64,000 nucleotides of DNA. It comes from JAXMCK01 sp046349395 (GTDB lineage: Bacteria > Pseudomonadota > Alphaproteobacteria > Geminicoccales > Geminicoccaceae). The stretch spans positions 1,033,532 through 1,097,531 of the forward strand of contig JAXMCK010000003.1 of assembly GCA_046349395.1 (NCBI GenBank). The letters run 5' to 3'. Positions within the stretch are counted from its first letter, which is position 1. Each line of letters opens with the position of its first letter. Shown one piece after another: positions 8,430 through 17,733 of this stretch. The notes under the pieces were generated by a model, which saw nothing but the letters and a program-made list of their open reading frames with translations, was not told where the DNA came from and did no database searches. The position numbers and the translations under genes are program-made.

Positions 8430-10921
8430 TTACCATCCAAGGCGCAGAACCCGAGCGACATCGAATCCGTCCAGCACGCTCGCACACTGCTCCCAAGCGG
8501 TTGCGGGGAGGTCCTGGGCATAGCGAAGGTCGAACGGGTGCCTTGAGGGAACCTCATCGATGCGCCGGCGGGCGGCCTCGATCTGGCCGAGTGCGGTGTC
8601 GACCCACACGTCCTCCAGTGTGTCCGGGATTGTGCCGAAGACGTCGCGGATCTGCTGCAGCCGACCTGACAGTGCGTGATGGACGTCGTCCTCCACCGAT
8701 CTACGATAACGCAGATTCAGGACGTCGATTGCGGACGCGAGCTGACCGATACGGTCGATTCTCCCTTTTCGCTGCTCCAGACGCGCCGGGTTCCAGGGCA
8801 GGTCGATGTTGATCAGGGTCTCTAGCCGCTGCAGGTTCAGCCCCTCCGAGGCGGCGTCTGTGGCGACCAGCAGTTGCAACGACCGATCTCGGACTTGGGC
8901 CTGAATCTCCTCCCGCGCGGCTCCACGGCGGTGATCGCCTTCGAGGAGGAACGAGTTGCCCTGGCCGCCGTAGATGCCGACCGGCCGGTCCGGGAAAGCC
9001 TTCGCCAGATGGCCGGCCAGCCACAGCACGGTGTCCAGATACTGACTGAACAGAATGCAACCGCGATCGGCCCAGCCCTCGCGGCGGAGGTAGTTCAAGG
9101 CGATATTCAGCTTGGGGTCATCGTCTCCCGCCGCTTCCATGCGGGCGATTGCGCTGCGGAGCTTTTCTAAAGCCTCACCGCCGAGGTCAGTGACGCCTTC
9201 TTGGGGGAATGCGTCGTCCTCCTCACCCAGCAGCGTACGCTCTTCGCCGTCGCGCAGCTTGCGAGCCGTCAGAAGACCGGCGCGCAGCGAGCTACCGATC
9301 CGCCGTAACAGGAGCGTCTTCAGGATGCCCGCGTTCTCGCGAACCTTCGCGATGAGCTGACAATAGGCGCGGGCGTCCTCATAGGCGGCGGCCATATTGT
9401 GGGACATGACAAGGCCGTCTTCATCACCTTCGCCGTGTAAGCGGACCGGGACCTCGCGAAAAACGGGCGTTCCGTCCGGATTCCTCAGGTCCCGGCGGCG
9501 CCGCTTGATCACGTGGCGCACGAAAGGGTTGTGCTGGCGCACCAAGTCTCCGCCCAGGGCCACCAGCCGGCGCTGGAGTGGCCGGCTCAGACGGTCGAGA
9601 TCGGCAACTGCCGCGGAGGTCGTACCGTCCGGTACCCCCAGCTCGACCCGCATCTGCGTCGCCAGTGAATTCTCGCCTTTGGGGATCAGCGGGTCCCGTA
9701 ACCAACCCCAGAGCTCGGCCAAGCTCGTTGGCGGCTCCCGTCTGCCGGCGACGAGGTCCATGGCGCCGTGGGGATCGTGGCGCCAGGGGCTGCCCCAGCC
9801 GCCAAGCACGCGATCGCACCCCGAATTCAGGATGCGCATTAGGTCGTACAGCTCCATCCGGTCGACCTGGATCGGTGTGGCGGTGCCGAGGAGGACACTT
9901 TGGGCTCGTGGTGCCAGCTCAAACATGAACCGGAGCAGCTTGTTGGGATCGCCCTCCTGACCACGGCTCCGGGGCCGCCGGGCGCGATGCGCCTCGTCCA
10001 GCACTACGCACGCGTAGCGCCGCCCGAGGAGTGCCTCCGCCGCGTCGCTGCCAGCGGTGATCAGGCTGGTGGGAAAGAGGCCGATGCGGCGGGGGCAGTT
10101 GGTAGCCGGTAGCGGCCAGATAACGCCATCCTCGGTCACCCACCGGTGATCCATCCATCGCGCCGATGGGACGGCCAGCATCCGCTGCAGCTCCTCCTGC
10201 CACTGCAGGAGGAGGTTCTTCGGCGCCAGCACGAGCACCGGATCGTCGCGTGTGAGCGCTATCAGCTCGGCGGCCATGCCGAGCTGGACGGTCTTGCCCA
10301 GACCGACATCGTCAGCGAGGACGAACCGCGCCTGACCGAACGTGTCGAGGTCACGAACGACCCGGGCGACGAAAGCGCGCTGGTGCGGTGCAAGGCCCAC
10401 GCCCTGTCGCGAAGCTGGCGCTTCGATGAACGGCGCCTGCTCGTCGCTCGCCGGGTCCCATTCGGCGACCTGCACGATTCGGCGCTTGAGAATCCGCTCG
10501 ACGTCCTCGACGACGACAGCGGAGAGCGGTCGGGCGTCCCTGTGGGCCCATAACGCGTCGAACTCAGCCTGCACCCAAGCGACCGATGCCGGGTCCTCGT
10601 CCTCCCACAGCAGCTCGTAGTGCCGGCTCCAGGCTTCCCCAGTCTCGTTGATCGAGCCCAGAAAACAGGTGCGGCGCCCGTCGCGGTAGCGGATTACACC
10701 GGCCTTGCCGTGGATCAGGCCGAACGAGGCGTCGGGGAGGACCCTGATCTCGACGCGCTGCTCGTGCAGCAGTTTCGCCAGCCGCGTGTAGCGCGGCCGC
10801 TGGCGCTCGGTCATCGCCTCTGGCTTGCTCTCGCACCATTCACTGAAGAGCGCTCGGGCGACATCTACGTCGCGGACGTCGAGGCCGGAATTGCACACAA
10901 TCCGGATAGGGCCGCCAATCT
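8430..10921 (-). pseudogene. Phospholipase-D/SNF2-type helicase, main part, 5' end cut off by IS66
   Basis: This encodes residues 49-878 of an 878-residue defence helicase. A PLD half-motif (HGKAGV ... GSINET, from about residue 119) suggests a nuclease or DNA-binding domain. The SF2 core follows: Walker A in DDVGLGKT (near 255-259), DEAH at about 357-360, and C-terminal motifs DAASEGLNLQ and QRKGRIDRIGQ. It is the fourth gene of the DUF499-DUF3780-DUF1156-helicase operon. IS66 separates it from its first 48 codons. A GTG at 10898 could start an 822-residue product retaining both domains. The IS66 genes point toward it, so read-through transcription is possible. Confidence 0.85.
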
Positions 10922-10929
10922 TGTCGAAG
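10922..10929. repeat. IS66 target-site duplication, left copy
   Basis: TGTCGAAG next to the left IS66 end, repeated exactly at 13529-13536. Eight bases is the usual duplication for IS66. Confidence 0.92.
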
Positions 10930-10970
10930 GTAAGCGGAGCGCCTTCACCCTTTGGCCGTTGGCTTGACGG

Positions 10971-12590
10971 CTAATGCTGGGTGTTGGCGGCTTGCCATGC
11001 CCAGGGGGTGAGCTCGCCGAGGCGGCTCTCGAGGTGGCCGTTGACGAGGCGGGTGAGCACGTCGGTGAGGTAGGCGTTCGGGTTGACGCCGTGCAGCTTG
11101 CAGCACTCGATCAGCGTGGCGAGGACGGCCCAGTTCTCGGCGCCTTCGTCGGAGCCGGCGAACAGGGCGTTCTTGCGGTTGAGCGCGATCGGCCGGATCG
11201 AGCGCTCGACAGTGTTGGAGTCCAGCTCGATGCGGCCGTCGTCGAGGAAGCGGGTGAGGCCGTCCCAGCGCGCGAGGGTGTAGCGGATCGCCTCGGCTAG
11301 TGGTGAGCGGCCGGCGACGGTGGTCAGCCGCGCCTCGAGCCATTGCTTCAGATCCAGGGTCAGCGGCCGGCTCCGCTCCTGCCGGGCGGCCTTGCGGGTG
11401 TCGGCATCCTGGCCGCGGATCCCGGCTTCGACGGCATAGAGCCCGGCAATGCGCCGCAGCGCCTCGTCGGCGATCGGCGCGGCACCGCCCTTCGCGAGCT
11501 CGAAGAATCGTCGCCGAGCGTGGGCCCAGCAGTGGGCGAGGGCAATGGCCCCGCGTGCTCGGTCGGCCTCGACCAGCGCCTTGTAGGCGCCGTAGCCATC
11601 GGTCTGCAGGATGCCGGTGAAGTTCCTCAGCAAGGCGATGGCGTGGTCGGCGCCGCGGCCGGGCGCATAGGTGTAGACAACAGCCGGCGGATCGCTGCCG
11701 CCCCAGCCGCGATCGTCGCGGACGATAGCCCAGAGATAACCGGTCCTGGTGCGGCCGCGACCTGGATCGAGGACCGGAGCCCGGGTCTCGTCGACAAACA
11801 GCCGCCCCGAGCGCAGCAGGTCCTCGCGCATCCAGCGCCACAGCGGCTTCAGCTCGGCGGCCGCATAGCCGGTCCAGAAGGCCAGCGTCGAGCGATCCAG
11901 CTCGATACCATGACGGGCGAAGCCCTGCACCTGACGGTACAGCGGGCAGTGGTCGGCATATTTGTCGACCAGCACCTGGGCCACCAGGCGCTCGGTCGGC
12001 AGCCCGCCCTCGATCAGCCGCGCCTGTGCCGGCGCCTGCACCACCGCGCCCTCGCAGCCGCGGCAGGCATAACGGGGCCGGCGGATGACCAGGATCCGGT
12101 ACTGGGCCGGCACGACGTCGAGCCGGCGCGAGACGTCCTCGCCGATCCGGTGCAGCGAGCCGGCACAGCAGGGGCAGGTCATGCTCCTCGGCTCGATCAC
12201 CATCTCCACCTGAGGCAGGTGATCGGGCAGCGACGGACGGCCTTCGCGCCGTCGCCGGGTCCGCTCGGCCTTCAGGTCCGGGTCGCCCTTCTCCTCCTCG
12301 GCTTCGACCTCGGCCGCAGCGCTCTCCAGATCCTCGAGTCCGAGCTTCAGCTGGTCGGGATCGAGCGCTTCGGAGCGCCTACCGAACTGCAGCCGCCGGA
12401 GCTGGGCGATGATGTGGTCGAGCCGCTCGGTCAGCGCCGTCAGCCGGGCGACCTCGTGCTGGAGCCGGGCCGCCTCGGTCTGCAGTCGTGCCGCTTCGGC
12501 GTCGGCCCGCAGCCGCTCCGCCCGCTCGGACACGATGAGCGCGCGGAGGGCCGCGATGTCGTCGGGCAAGGCGTCCGGTGCCGGCTCCAT
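10971..12590 (-). CDS. tnpC: IS66-family transposase TnpC
   Basis: A 539-residue protein, the normal length. It has an N-terminal coiled-coil/leucine-rich stretch (residues 15-60) and a zinc-finger region with MTCPCCAGSL and CRGCEG (about 135-185). The DDE catalytic core follows, including FVDETRAPVLDPG and QTDGYGAYKALVE, and the C-terminal IS66 domain has NTVERSIRPIALNRKN and LIECCKLHGVNP. It carries out transposition. It follows tnpB by 69 bases. Confidence 0.95.
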   Translation of the reverse strand: MEPAPDALPDDIAALRALIVSERAERLRADAEAARLQTEAARLQHEVARLTALTERLDHIIAQLRRLQFGRRSEALDPDQLKLGLEDLESAAAEVEAEEEKGDPDLKAERTRRRREGRPSLPDHLPQVEMVIEPRSMTCPCCAGSLHRIGEDVSRRLDVVPAQYRILVIRRPRYACRGCEGAVVQAPAQARLIEGGLPTERLVAQVLVDKYADHCPLYRQVQGFARHGIELDRSTLAFWTGYAAAELKPLWRWMREDLLRSGRLFVDETRAPVLDPGRGRTRTGYLWAIVRDDRGWGGSDPPAVVYTYAPGRGADHAIALLRNFTGILQTDGYGAYKALVEADRARGAIALAHCWAHARRRFFELAKGGAAPIADEALRRIAGLYAVEAGIRGQDADTRKAARQERSRPLTLDLKQWLEARLTTVAGRSPLAEAIRYTLARWDGLTRFLDDGRIELDSNTVERSIRPIALNRKNALFAGSDEGAENWAVLATLIECCKLHGVNPNAYLTDVLTRLVNGHLESRLGELTPWAWQAANTQH

Positions 12591-12659
12591 GCCGCGAGTA
12601 GAGCAAAAATGCCTACCGTCAGGTGGCGAACTGGCGTGCCTGATTCACCCTGTCGCAGG

Positions 12660-13013
12660 TCAGCGGACGGCGGTCGGGCGCCGCTGTCGGAGCGCGTGGA
12701 CCCGCGACCAGTCCAGGCCTTCCAGCAAGGCGGAGAGCTGGGCCGAGGTCAGCCGCATGACGCCGTCGCTCACGGGCGGCCACCTGAAGGCCCCCTCGTC
12801 GAGCCGCTTCCACAGCATCATCAGGCCGCTGCCGTCCCAGGCGACGACCTTCACCCGATCGGTTCGCTTCGAGCGGAACACCAGCACCGTGCCCGAGAAT
12901 GGATCCTGCTGCAGCACCTCCCTGGCCAGCGCCGCCAGGCTGTCCGCACCACGGCGGAAGTCGACCGGCTGCATCGCGATCAGGATGCGTACACCGGGCG
13001 GAATACCGATCAT
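12660..13013 (-). CDS. tnpB: IS66 accessory protein TnpB (Orf2)
   Basis: A 117-residue protein with the conserved IS66 Orf2 pattern: PVDFRRGADSLAALA, then GTVLVFRSKRTDRVKV and WDGSGLMMLWKRL. It is required together with TnpA and TnpC for full IS66 transposition; its biochemical role is not established. The start overlaps the tnpA stop by four bases (ATGA). Confidence 0.95.
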   Translation of the reverse strand: MIGIPPGVRILIAMQPVDFRRGADSLAALAREVLQQDPFSGTVLVFRSKRTDRVKVVAWDGSGLMMLWKRLDEGAFRWPPVSDGVMRLTSAQLSALLEGLDWSRVHALRQRRPTAVR

Positions 13014-13414
13014 CGCCGAACCAAGGCGCCGATGATCCGTCGCAGGGCAACCGTCGGAATGTCCTGCTCGACGCGGACACGACAGCCGTTCGGCAGATCG
13101 ATCTCGACCAGCCCGCGAACGGGCGGCGCACTCTGCGCCGGCGACGTCATGGTCGCCCCCGTGCCTGCAGCGTCACCGATCGCGATCGGCACAAAGCCCT
13201 CTGGCCCGAACCGATCGGCAAGCAACGTTCCGTCACGAGCCTGGCGTCGCCACCGTTGGAGCAGGCTCGGATGCAAGTCGGCGCGACCCGCAACTTCGCT
13301 GACCCCGCCCGCGGCCTTGTAGCTCTCGGCCACCAGCCGGAGCTTGTCCTGCACCGACCACCGCCGCCGACGTTCCGCCGACGTGATCACCTCGACCCGC
13401 TCGTAAGCCACCAA
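13010..13414 (-). CDS. tnpA: IS66 accessory protein TnpA (Orf1)
   Basis: A 134-residue protein with an N-terminal helix-turn-helix of the transposase-8 type (RRRWSVQDKLRLVAES ... HPSLLQRWRRQA), which probably binds the element ends. The C-terminal part (VEIDLPNGCRVRVEQD) is typical of IS66 Orf1. It is first in the three-gene transposition operon. Confidence 0.92.
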   Translation of the reverse strand: MVAYERVEVITSAERRRRWSVQDKLRLVAESYKAAGGVSEVAGRADLHPSLLQRWRRQARDGTLLADRFGPEGFVPIAIGDAAGTGATMTSPAQSAPPVRGLVEIDLPNGCRVRVEQDIPTVALRRIIGALVRR

Positions 13415-13528
13415 GCTAGCCCGCCGCTAGCGGTGCCGCCTACGCTCGCACCAGCAAGCCCGACACCGGCCAGCAACCTTCACCAGCGCCGAACGCATCG
13501 CGCAACGTGGGGTGAAAGCTCCGCTTAC

Positions 13529-13536
13529 TGTCGAAG
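13529..13536. repeat. IS66 target-site duplication, right copy
   Basis: TGTCGAAG, identical to 10922-10929. Confidence 0.92.
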
Positions 13537-13673
13537 GCCTCGCCCGCGACTTCGAACACCGACGAGCGGAAGTAGCCGGCGATGCGATCATAGCCGATCG
13601 CGTCCTCTAGTCGGGTGTCATGAAATCCGCGCGACAGCCGCTCCAGGCGCGAAGAGAACCGCCGGAGCGCCAT
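13529..13673 (-). pseudogene. First 48 codons of the PLD/SNF2 helicase, cut by IS66
   Basis: Begins MALRRFSSRLERL at an ATG whose first base is the last base of the methyltransferase stop (TAATG). It continues through YDRIAGYFRSSVFEV, the opening strand-helix segment of the PLD domain. The frame then enters IS66 and would add about 29 unrelated residues before stopping at 13440. Joined to 8430-10921 it gives an uninterrupted 878-residue protein. Confidence 0.88.
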
Positions 13674-16600
13674 TAGGGGCGGTGACTGTTGACGACAGCG
13701 CCTCGCAGGCGCTCCGCCGTCTCCGCCTCGGTCGCACGCACGGGCGTCCGTACCGCTGAGAGATAATTGAGCAACTCGATGACACGCTGCTGCCGGTACC
13801 AGTAGTCCGGCAGGCTGTTCTTGAACCAGTCGAGGGCACTCGCCAGCTGCTCGGTCTCGGCAGCGATGTGGATGCCGTACAGCACATGACGCAGAAGGCC
13901 GCCAGCGAAGCCCTCAAGCTCTCGGTTCTCCGCTCGATCCTGGCTGCCTGCTCGCCGCAGATTGCGCCGCCCGAGCTCACCCGCCGTCTTGAGGCGAACC
14001 TTGTTCGGCACGCTGCTGCCCAGCAGCGGCCTATAGCTCTCAACCCCGAAGCCGCGGGCCATCTCCTGGAACGCGGCCGAGCGACCTTCACCGGCGCGCT
14101 CAAGGTCCAGCCCCTTGACGTAGAATCGCTCCTCCGGGGTCAGCTCGCTCCAGGTCTCGCGGGCCAATCCGTCCGGCACCAGAAAGTCGGATGCAATCCT
14201 GACGGCACGACGAAGTAAGCGCTCGACTTCCGACACCTCGCCGGATGCGCGCTCGCGCAGCACCTCCGAGGCAACCGGCCGGCCGTCGATCGTGGAGTAG
14301 CGCGTCAGGACTTCGAGCGCCGCGGCGTAGGCGCCAAGTTGGTAATCGGCGTCACCAAAATTCGGCTCCTCACCTTCGTCAAGTGCCCGCATTGCTTCAA
14401 GTTTGGCAACTACCGCCTGCTCAACGGGTCGTTGTAGCCGGCGAATGTGGCCCGGATAGTCACCCAGCCGTTGTCGCAACACAAGCAGCACGGTGCCCTG
14501 GACATAGTGGCCTTCGCGGGTGGCGCTCTCAGTTTCGGTGGCAACACACCAACCTGCGGTTACCTTCAGCCCGGCGGCCCAAAGGATCTCCGCTAGATCG
14601 GCCCAAACACGAACGTCCTGATGGGTGAACATGACGACCTGAAAGCCGTCGCCCGGCATTTGCTGTGCCATGGCCGCATAGGCCTCGACCATGGCGCGTC
14701 GAAATGCAACACTGTCTCCCCGAATCGCTAGTGAGCGGCGACTATCCCAAGTCCAATCTGGCCGAGGTGGCCGCTTTGCCAGCCAAGAAATGAAATACTC
14801 CGTGATCTCGTGATAGTGAATAGCATCGGCATAGGGTGGATCAGTTATCCAGATTGATGCAGGTTTTGCAATATCAACTGCCGGTACGACTGCAATCTCG
14901 GATTGGCCATGTATCTTTAGTGTACCAGTTTCGGAAACTAAATTGCCTCGCATGTAATAAAAAGATCTTGACCCATAGTTCAGAAAACAATTTAAGGCTT
15001 GATTGTAAAATACATGATCTGTTCCATCCGTTAAGCCCCCTGTCCGATTTGGTGAAGGCGTGAGAGATCGCCATTGAGTCATTTTGGAGAGGAAGTCCAG
15101 ACAACGGCAGAATATCAAATCGAGTGCCGGACGAACAATTAGGTCGCTATATTCGAGCGAGCGCTCCCGGAGCAGCGCACCAATTAGAAGATGCCGGGGC
15201 GGAAAGAGATGGTGCCAGTGCGTCCAACCGCGCGTGCGGATCGGCTCGTCGGTCTTATCACCCGGCTCGATCCGGCTGTCCGGGACTAAGCCCCTCGATT
15301 GCCAATCGGCGAGGTTCTCTTGCACGATCGACTCGACGTGTCGCTCGCGAGCAAGATCTTCTTCGCGCGCGGCGGTGAAGAAAATCCGGCCGTCTGGCGT
15401 TAGCCACTGGATCGCGTAGAGCCGCTCCTGGAAGACATCGTCAGACTTCGGGGCGAAATCCTGCGGGTCCCAAGGCCGGAGGTCATTGGCGCTCAGCTCG
15501 GCGTAGCGGTTCCGGCAGCCCTCGAAGCGCCGGCGGTCTTTGGCTTCCTCGGTCCCGTCGCGGTAGCGGCTCCGCAGTCGCGCTTCTCCGCGCAGTCGCT
15601 CGATTGAAGTCCGCCGCTCCCGCCCATCCAAGGTGAAGCGAAGGTCACCGCCCTCGACCGTGCCTTGCTCGGCTATTGCGAGTTTGTCGTTGTCGATGCC
15701 ATCTTCAACCTCGATTTCGAAGCGCCGGGCGTCAGCATCGGGCACGAGCCGAGCCACCGTCCGATAGTTCCGGCTGATCACCCAGCTCGGCGCGAGAGGC
15801 ACCCGCCAGCCGGTGTTCGGGTCCAGTACCTCGACGCAGTAAAGATACGCCTTGGCCCGGTTTGCGATCCGTACGCGCACCTCCCCGTCACCGGGATCGT
15901 GGACCAGAAAGAGATCACGACCATATCGGACTACCGTTCCAGTCGCCGCGAGCTTCCAAGCATCTTCGTCGGCATCGCGACGTGCCTCGATCCGATATGA
16001 CCGACTGAGCTGATCCGGCACCAGCTCAAGCACCATACCGTAAGCCTCATTGATCTGCCTCGTCTCCAGCAGCGGAACCTGCCAACCCGTACTGGGGCAC
16101 CTGACTGTGTGGGGGGGGTCGTCAGGCTCAATTGCGCGGCCGGCACGATCGACCCGCCAGCCGTGCCGCCAGCGGGTCGGCGCCTCTGCGGCAAGCCGAA
16201 GATCGCGCTCGTCCCCATCATGCTCGATGCCGAGGCGGACGATCTCGGCTTCGACACCCTGAACGATCGCTTTCTGCGCCGCGGCGATCCTCGACCGTGT
16301 TTCGTCGCTCCCCCCAACGATGTTGAGCGCGCCCCAGGTGAGGAGGCAGGCAATCGGATTGAGATCGGAGGCGTAGACGTCGCAGCCGAGACGCGCCGCC
16401 TCGAAGGGAATCGAGCCGCCCCCACAGAACGCATCGCCTACCAGGGGCCGCTCACCTAAGCGGCGCTTGCCAAGCTCCCCGATAAGCTGCGGGAAGGAAT
16501 TGGCGCTCGTGCCGAGATATGCGTTGACCTCGTCCCAGATGTCGTCAAGGGCGCTGTCGGGCAGCTCCTCGGGCCGGATCGTATTTGGCGGGGCGAGCTT

Positions 16601-17071
16601 CTCGTCGAGTCCCATCCGCTGGAACGCCTCGACCTCCACCGCCTCTCGGATACAGCGATCGACGCCGCGCTTCCACGCGTACTCGCCGTTCCTAAACTCG
16701 ATAGCCCGGGACCAAGACGTCTCCGAGACCAGCTCCATCACACGAGAGATGTGTGCCTTAGTGAAGCGCTTCTTCCGCTTCAGCAGCCCGTCCCTGTCCA
16801 TCAGCATGAGCTTCAGGAAGATCTCGCGGTCTCGGTCGGGCTCCTTGTTGGGAAGAAGCAGACCAAGGATCACCGCGCGAACGAGGATCAGAGGCTTGCG
16901 CCCCTTCCAATAACTTCCGAGCGCGGTCAGCGTCTGCCCAGCTCCAGCTTTCCGTTCCTTGTAGCACTCTTTGGATAGCTTCGAGACCGGAAGCTGAACC
17001 TCAATGAAACTCCTGGTGTCTTCTGCCGCCAGCTCGCTGCAGGGCGTATTGGCAGCTGCGGCGCTGATCAT
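13673..17071 (-). CDS. DUF1156-domain adenine-specific DNA methyltransferase
   Basis: A 1132-residue protein. The N-terminus (IEVQLPVSKLSKECYKERKAG, about 23-43) matches the DUF1156 start. An S-adenosylmethionine-binding motif (FCGGGS) lies at 215-220 and the catalytic motif DPPY at 744-747, the order of large BREX-like N6-adenine methylases. It probably marks host DNA so that the ATPase and helicase spare it. The start overlaps the DUF3780 stop (ATGA), and its stop shares a base with the helicase start. The segment at 14,820-15,070, coding just before DPPY, is clearly richer in A+T than the rest of the gene. Confidence 0.88.
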   Translation of the reverse strand: MISAAAANTPCSELAAEDTRSFIEVQLPVSKLSKECYKERKAGAGQTLTALGSYWKGRKPLILVRAVILGLLLPNKEPDRDREIFLKLMLMDRDGLLKRKKRFTKAHISRVMELVSETSWSRAIEFRNGEYAWKRGVDRCIREAVEVEAFQRMGLDEKLAPPNTIRPEELPDSALDDIWDEVNAYLGTSANSFPQLIGELGKRRLGERPLVGDAFCGGGSIPFEAARLGCDVYASDLNPIACLLTWGALNIVGGSDETRSRIAAAQKAIVQGVEAEIVRLGIEHDGDERDLRLAAEAPTRWRHGWRVDRAGRAIEPDDPPHTVRCPSTGWQVPLLETRQINEAYGMVLELVPDQLSRSYRIEARRDADEDAWKLAATGTVVRYGRDLFLVHDPGDGEVRVRIANRAKAYLYCVEVLDPNTGWRVPLAPSWVISRNYRTVARLVPDADARRFEIEVEDGIDNDKLAIAEQGTVEGGDLRFTLDGRERRTSIERLRGEARLRSRYRDGTEEAKDRRRFEGCRNRYAELSANDLRPWDPQDFAPKSDDVFQERLYAIQWLTPDGRIFFTAAREEDLARERHVESIVQENLADWQSRGLVPDSRIEPGDKTDEPIRTRGWTHWHHLFPPRHLLIGALLRERSLEYSDLIVRPALDLIFCRCLDFLSKMTQWRSLTPSPNRTGGLTDGTDHVFYNQALNCFLNYGSRSFYYMRGNLVSETGTLKIHGQSEIAVVPAVDIAKPASIWITDPPYADAIHYHEITEYFISWLAKRPPRPDWTWDSRRSLAIRGDSVAFRRAMVEAYAAMAQQMPGDGFQVVMFTHQDVRVWADLAEILWAAGLKVTAGWCVATETESATREGHYVQGTVLLVLRQRLGDYPGHIRRLQRPVEQAVVAKLEAMRALDEGEEPNFGDADYQLGAYAAALEVLTRYSTIDGRPVASEVLRERASGEVSEVERLLRRAVRIASDFLVPDGLARETWSELTPEERFYVKGLDLERAGEGRSAAFQEMARGFGVESYRPLLGSSVPNKVRLKTAGELGRRNLRRAGSQDRAENRELEGFAGGLLRHVLYGIHIAAETEQLASALDWFKNSLPDYWYRQQRVIELLNYLSAVRTPVRATEAETAERLRGAVVNSHRP

Positions 17072-17733
17072 TCCTCGTCCCAGATGCCGTGGCCGGCATG
17101 AAAGGAGTCCGCTGGCGCCTCCGCCAAGTCTGAGAACAGCGCGCCCTGGTTAGCATCCGCACGGTTCGGTAGCTTTCCCCGGCGGCGATACTCGGCCGCT
17201 GTGGTCTGTGCGGTGGCGGTCACGATCGGGTTCTCCGTCAGCGCGAAGCGAATAGCTTTCCGCCACCCTAAATTGTGCCGGCTGTGATGCGCAGTCTGGG
17301 CCGCGGTCATTGTGTACAGCCACCATCGCTCCTCTGGGGCGAGGCCGCGCCAGTTCTGAATCGCGTTAGGGATCAGCGTCGGTTCGGCATCCTCCACCGC
17401 CCAGGCGAGCAGGACCAGCTCCTTGCCGAGCAGCCGCGCGATGGGATTGTCACCGGCTTTGAACTTCGCCGCCTTCATGCCGGCTGTTCGTAGGCGGCGA
17501 TTGAGCTCCTCCTCCAAGGCGTCGACGATCTTGAGCCACCGCGGACGGTCGAGCATGCAGCGCAGGTTGGCGGCGATCAGCGCGGGGCCGACGAGATCGC
17601 GCTCGAACACCTCGTAGATCATGATCTCCGACTGGTTGGAACGAGGTATGGCGACAACGAAGTGATGATGCTCGTGCTCCGGTGCGTGACCGAAACCGAT
17701 GACCTTGACGCTCCCATTGCTCCGACCGGTCAC
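17068..17733 (-). CDS. DUF3780-domain protein of the defence operon
   Basis: A 221-residue protein starting at a GTG that overlaps the DUF499 stop (GTGA). A longer frame exists upstream, but it would lie inside the DUF499 gene. Features include the His-rich GHAPEHEHHHFVVAIP near the N-terminus, IMIYEVFERDLVG, and an aromatic-rich core (APEERWWLYTMTAAQT, HNLGWRKAIRFAL). This pattern and its place between DUF499 and DUF1156 genes fit the DUF3780 family, which is known almost only from such defence loci. The biochemical role is unknown. Confidence 0.8.
   Translation of the reverse strand: MTGRSNGSVKVIGFGHAPEHEHHHFVVAIPRSNQSEIMIYEVFERDLVGPALIAANLRCMLDRPRWLKIVDALEEELNRRLRTAGMKAAKFKAGDNPIARLLGKELVLLAWAVEDAEPTLIPNAIQNWRGLAPEERWWLYTMTAAQTAHHSRHNLGWRKAIRFALTENPIVTATAQTTAAEYRRRGKLPNRADANQGALFSDLAEAPADSFHAGHGIWDEE

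Larger units (their letters stand above)
10930..13528 (-). mobile_element. IS66-family insertion sequence, complete (2,599 bp)
   Basis: The ends are inverted repeats starting GTAAGCGGAGC, the typical IS66 terminus. The element carries tnpA, tnpB and tnpC in order on the minus strand and is flanked by the perfect 8-bp duplication TGTCGAAG. All three genes look intact. It sits inside codon 49 of the PLD/SNF2 helicase gene and points in the same direction as that gene. Removing it with one duplication restores the helicase frame (GEAFD-KIGGPIRIVCNSG). Confidence 0.95.

Noticed and set aside
11343..13322. 659-codon open frame on the plus strand inside IS66
   Set aside because: It is antisense to tnpC, tnpB and tnpA, all clear family members. 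GC-rich third positions keep the opposite strand open.
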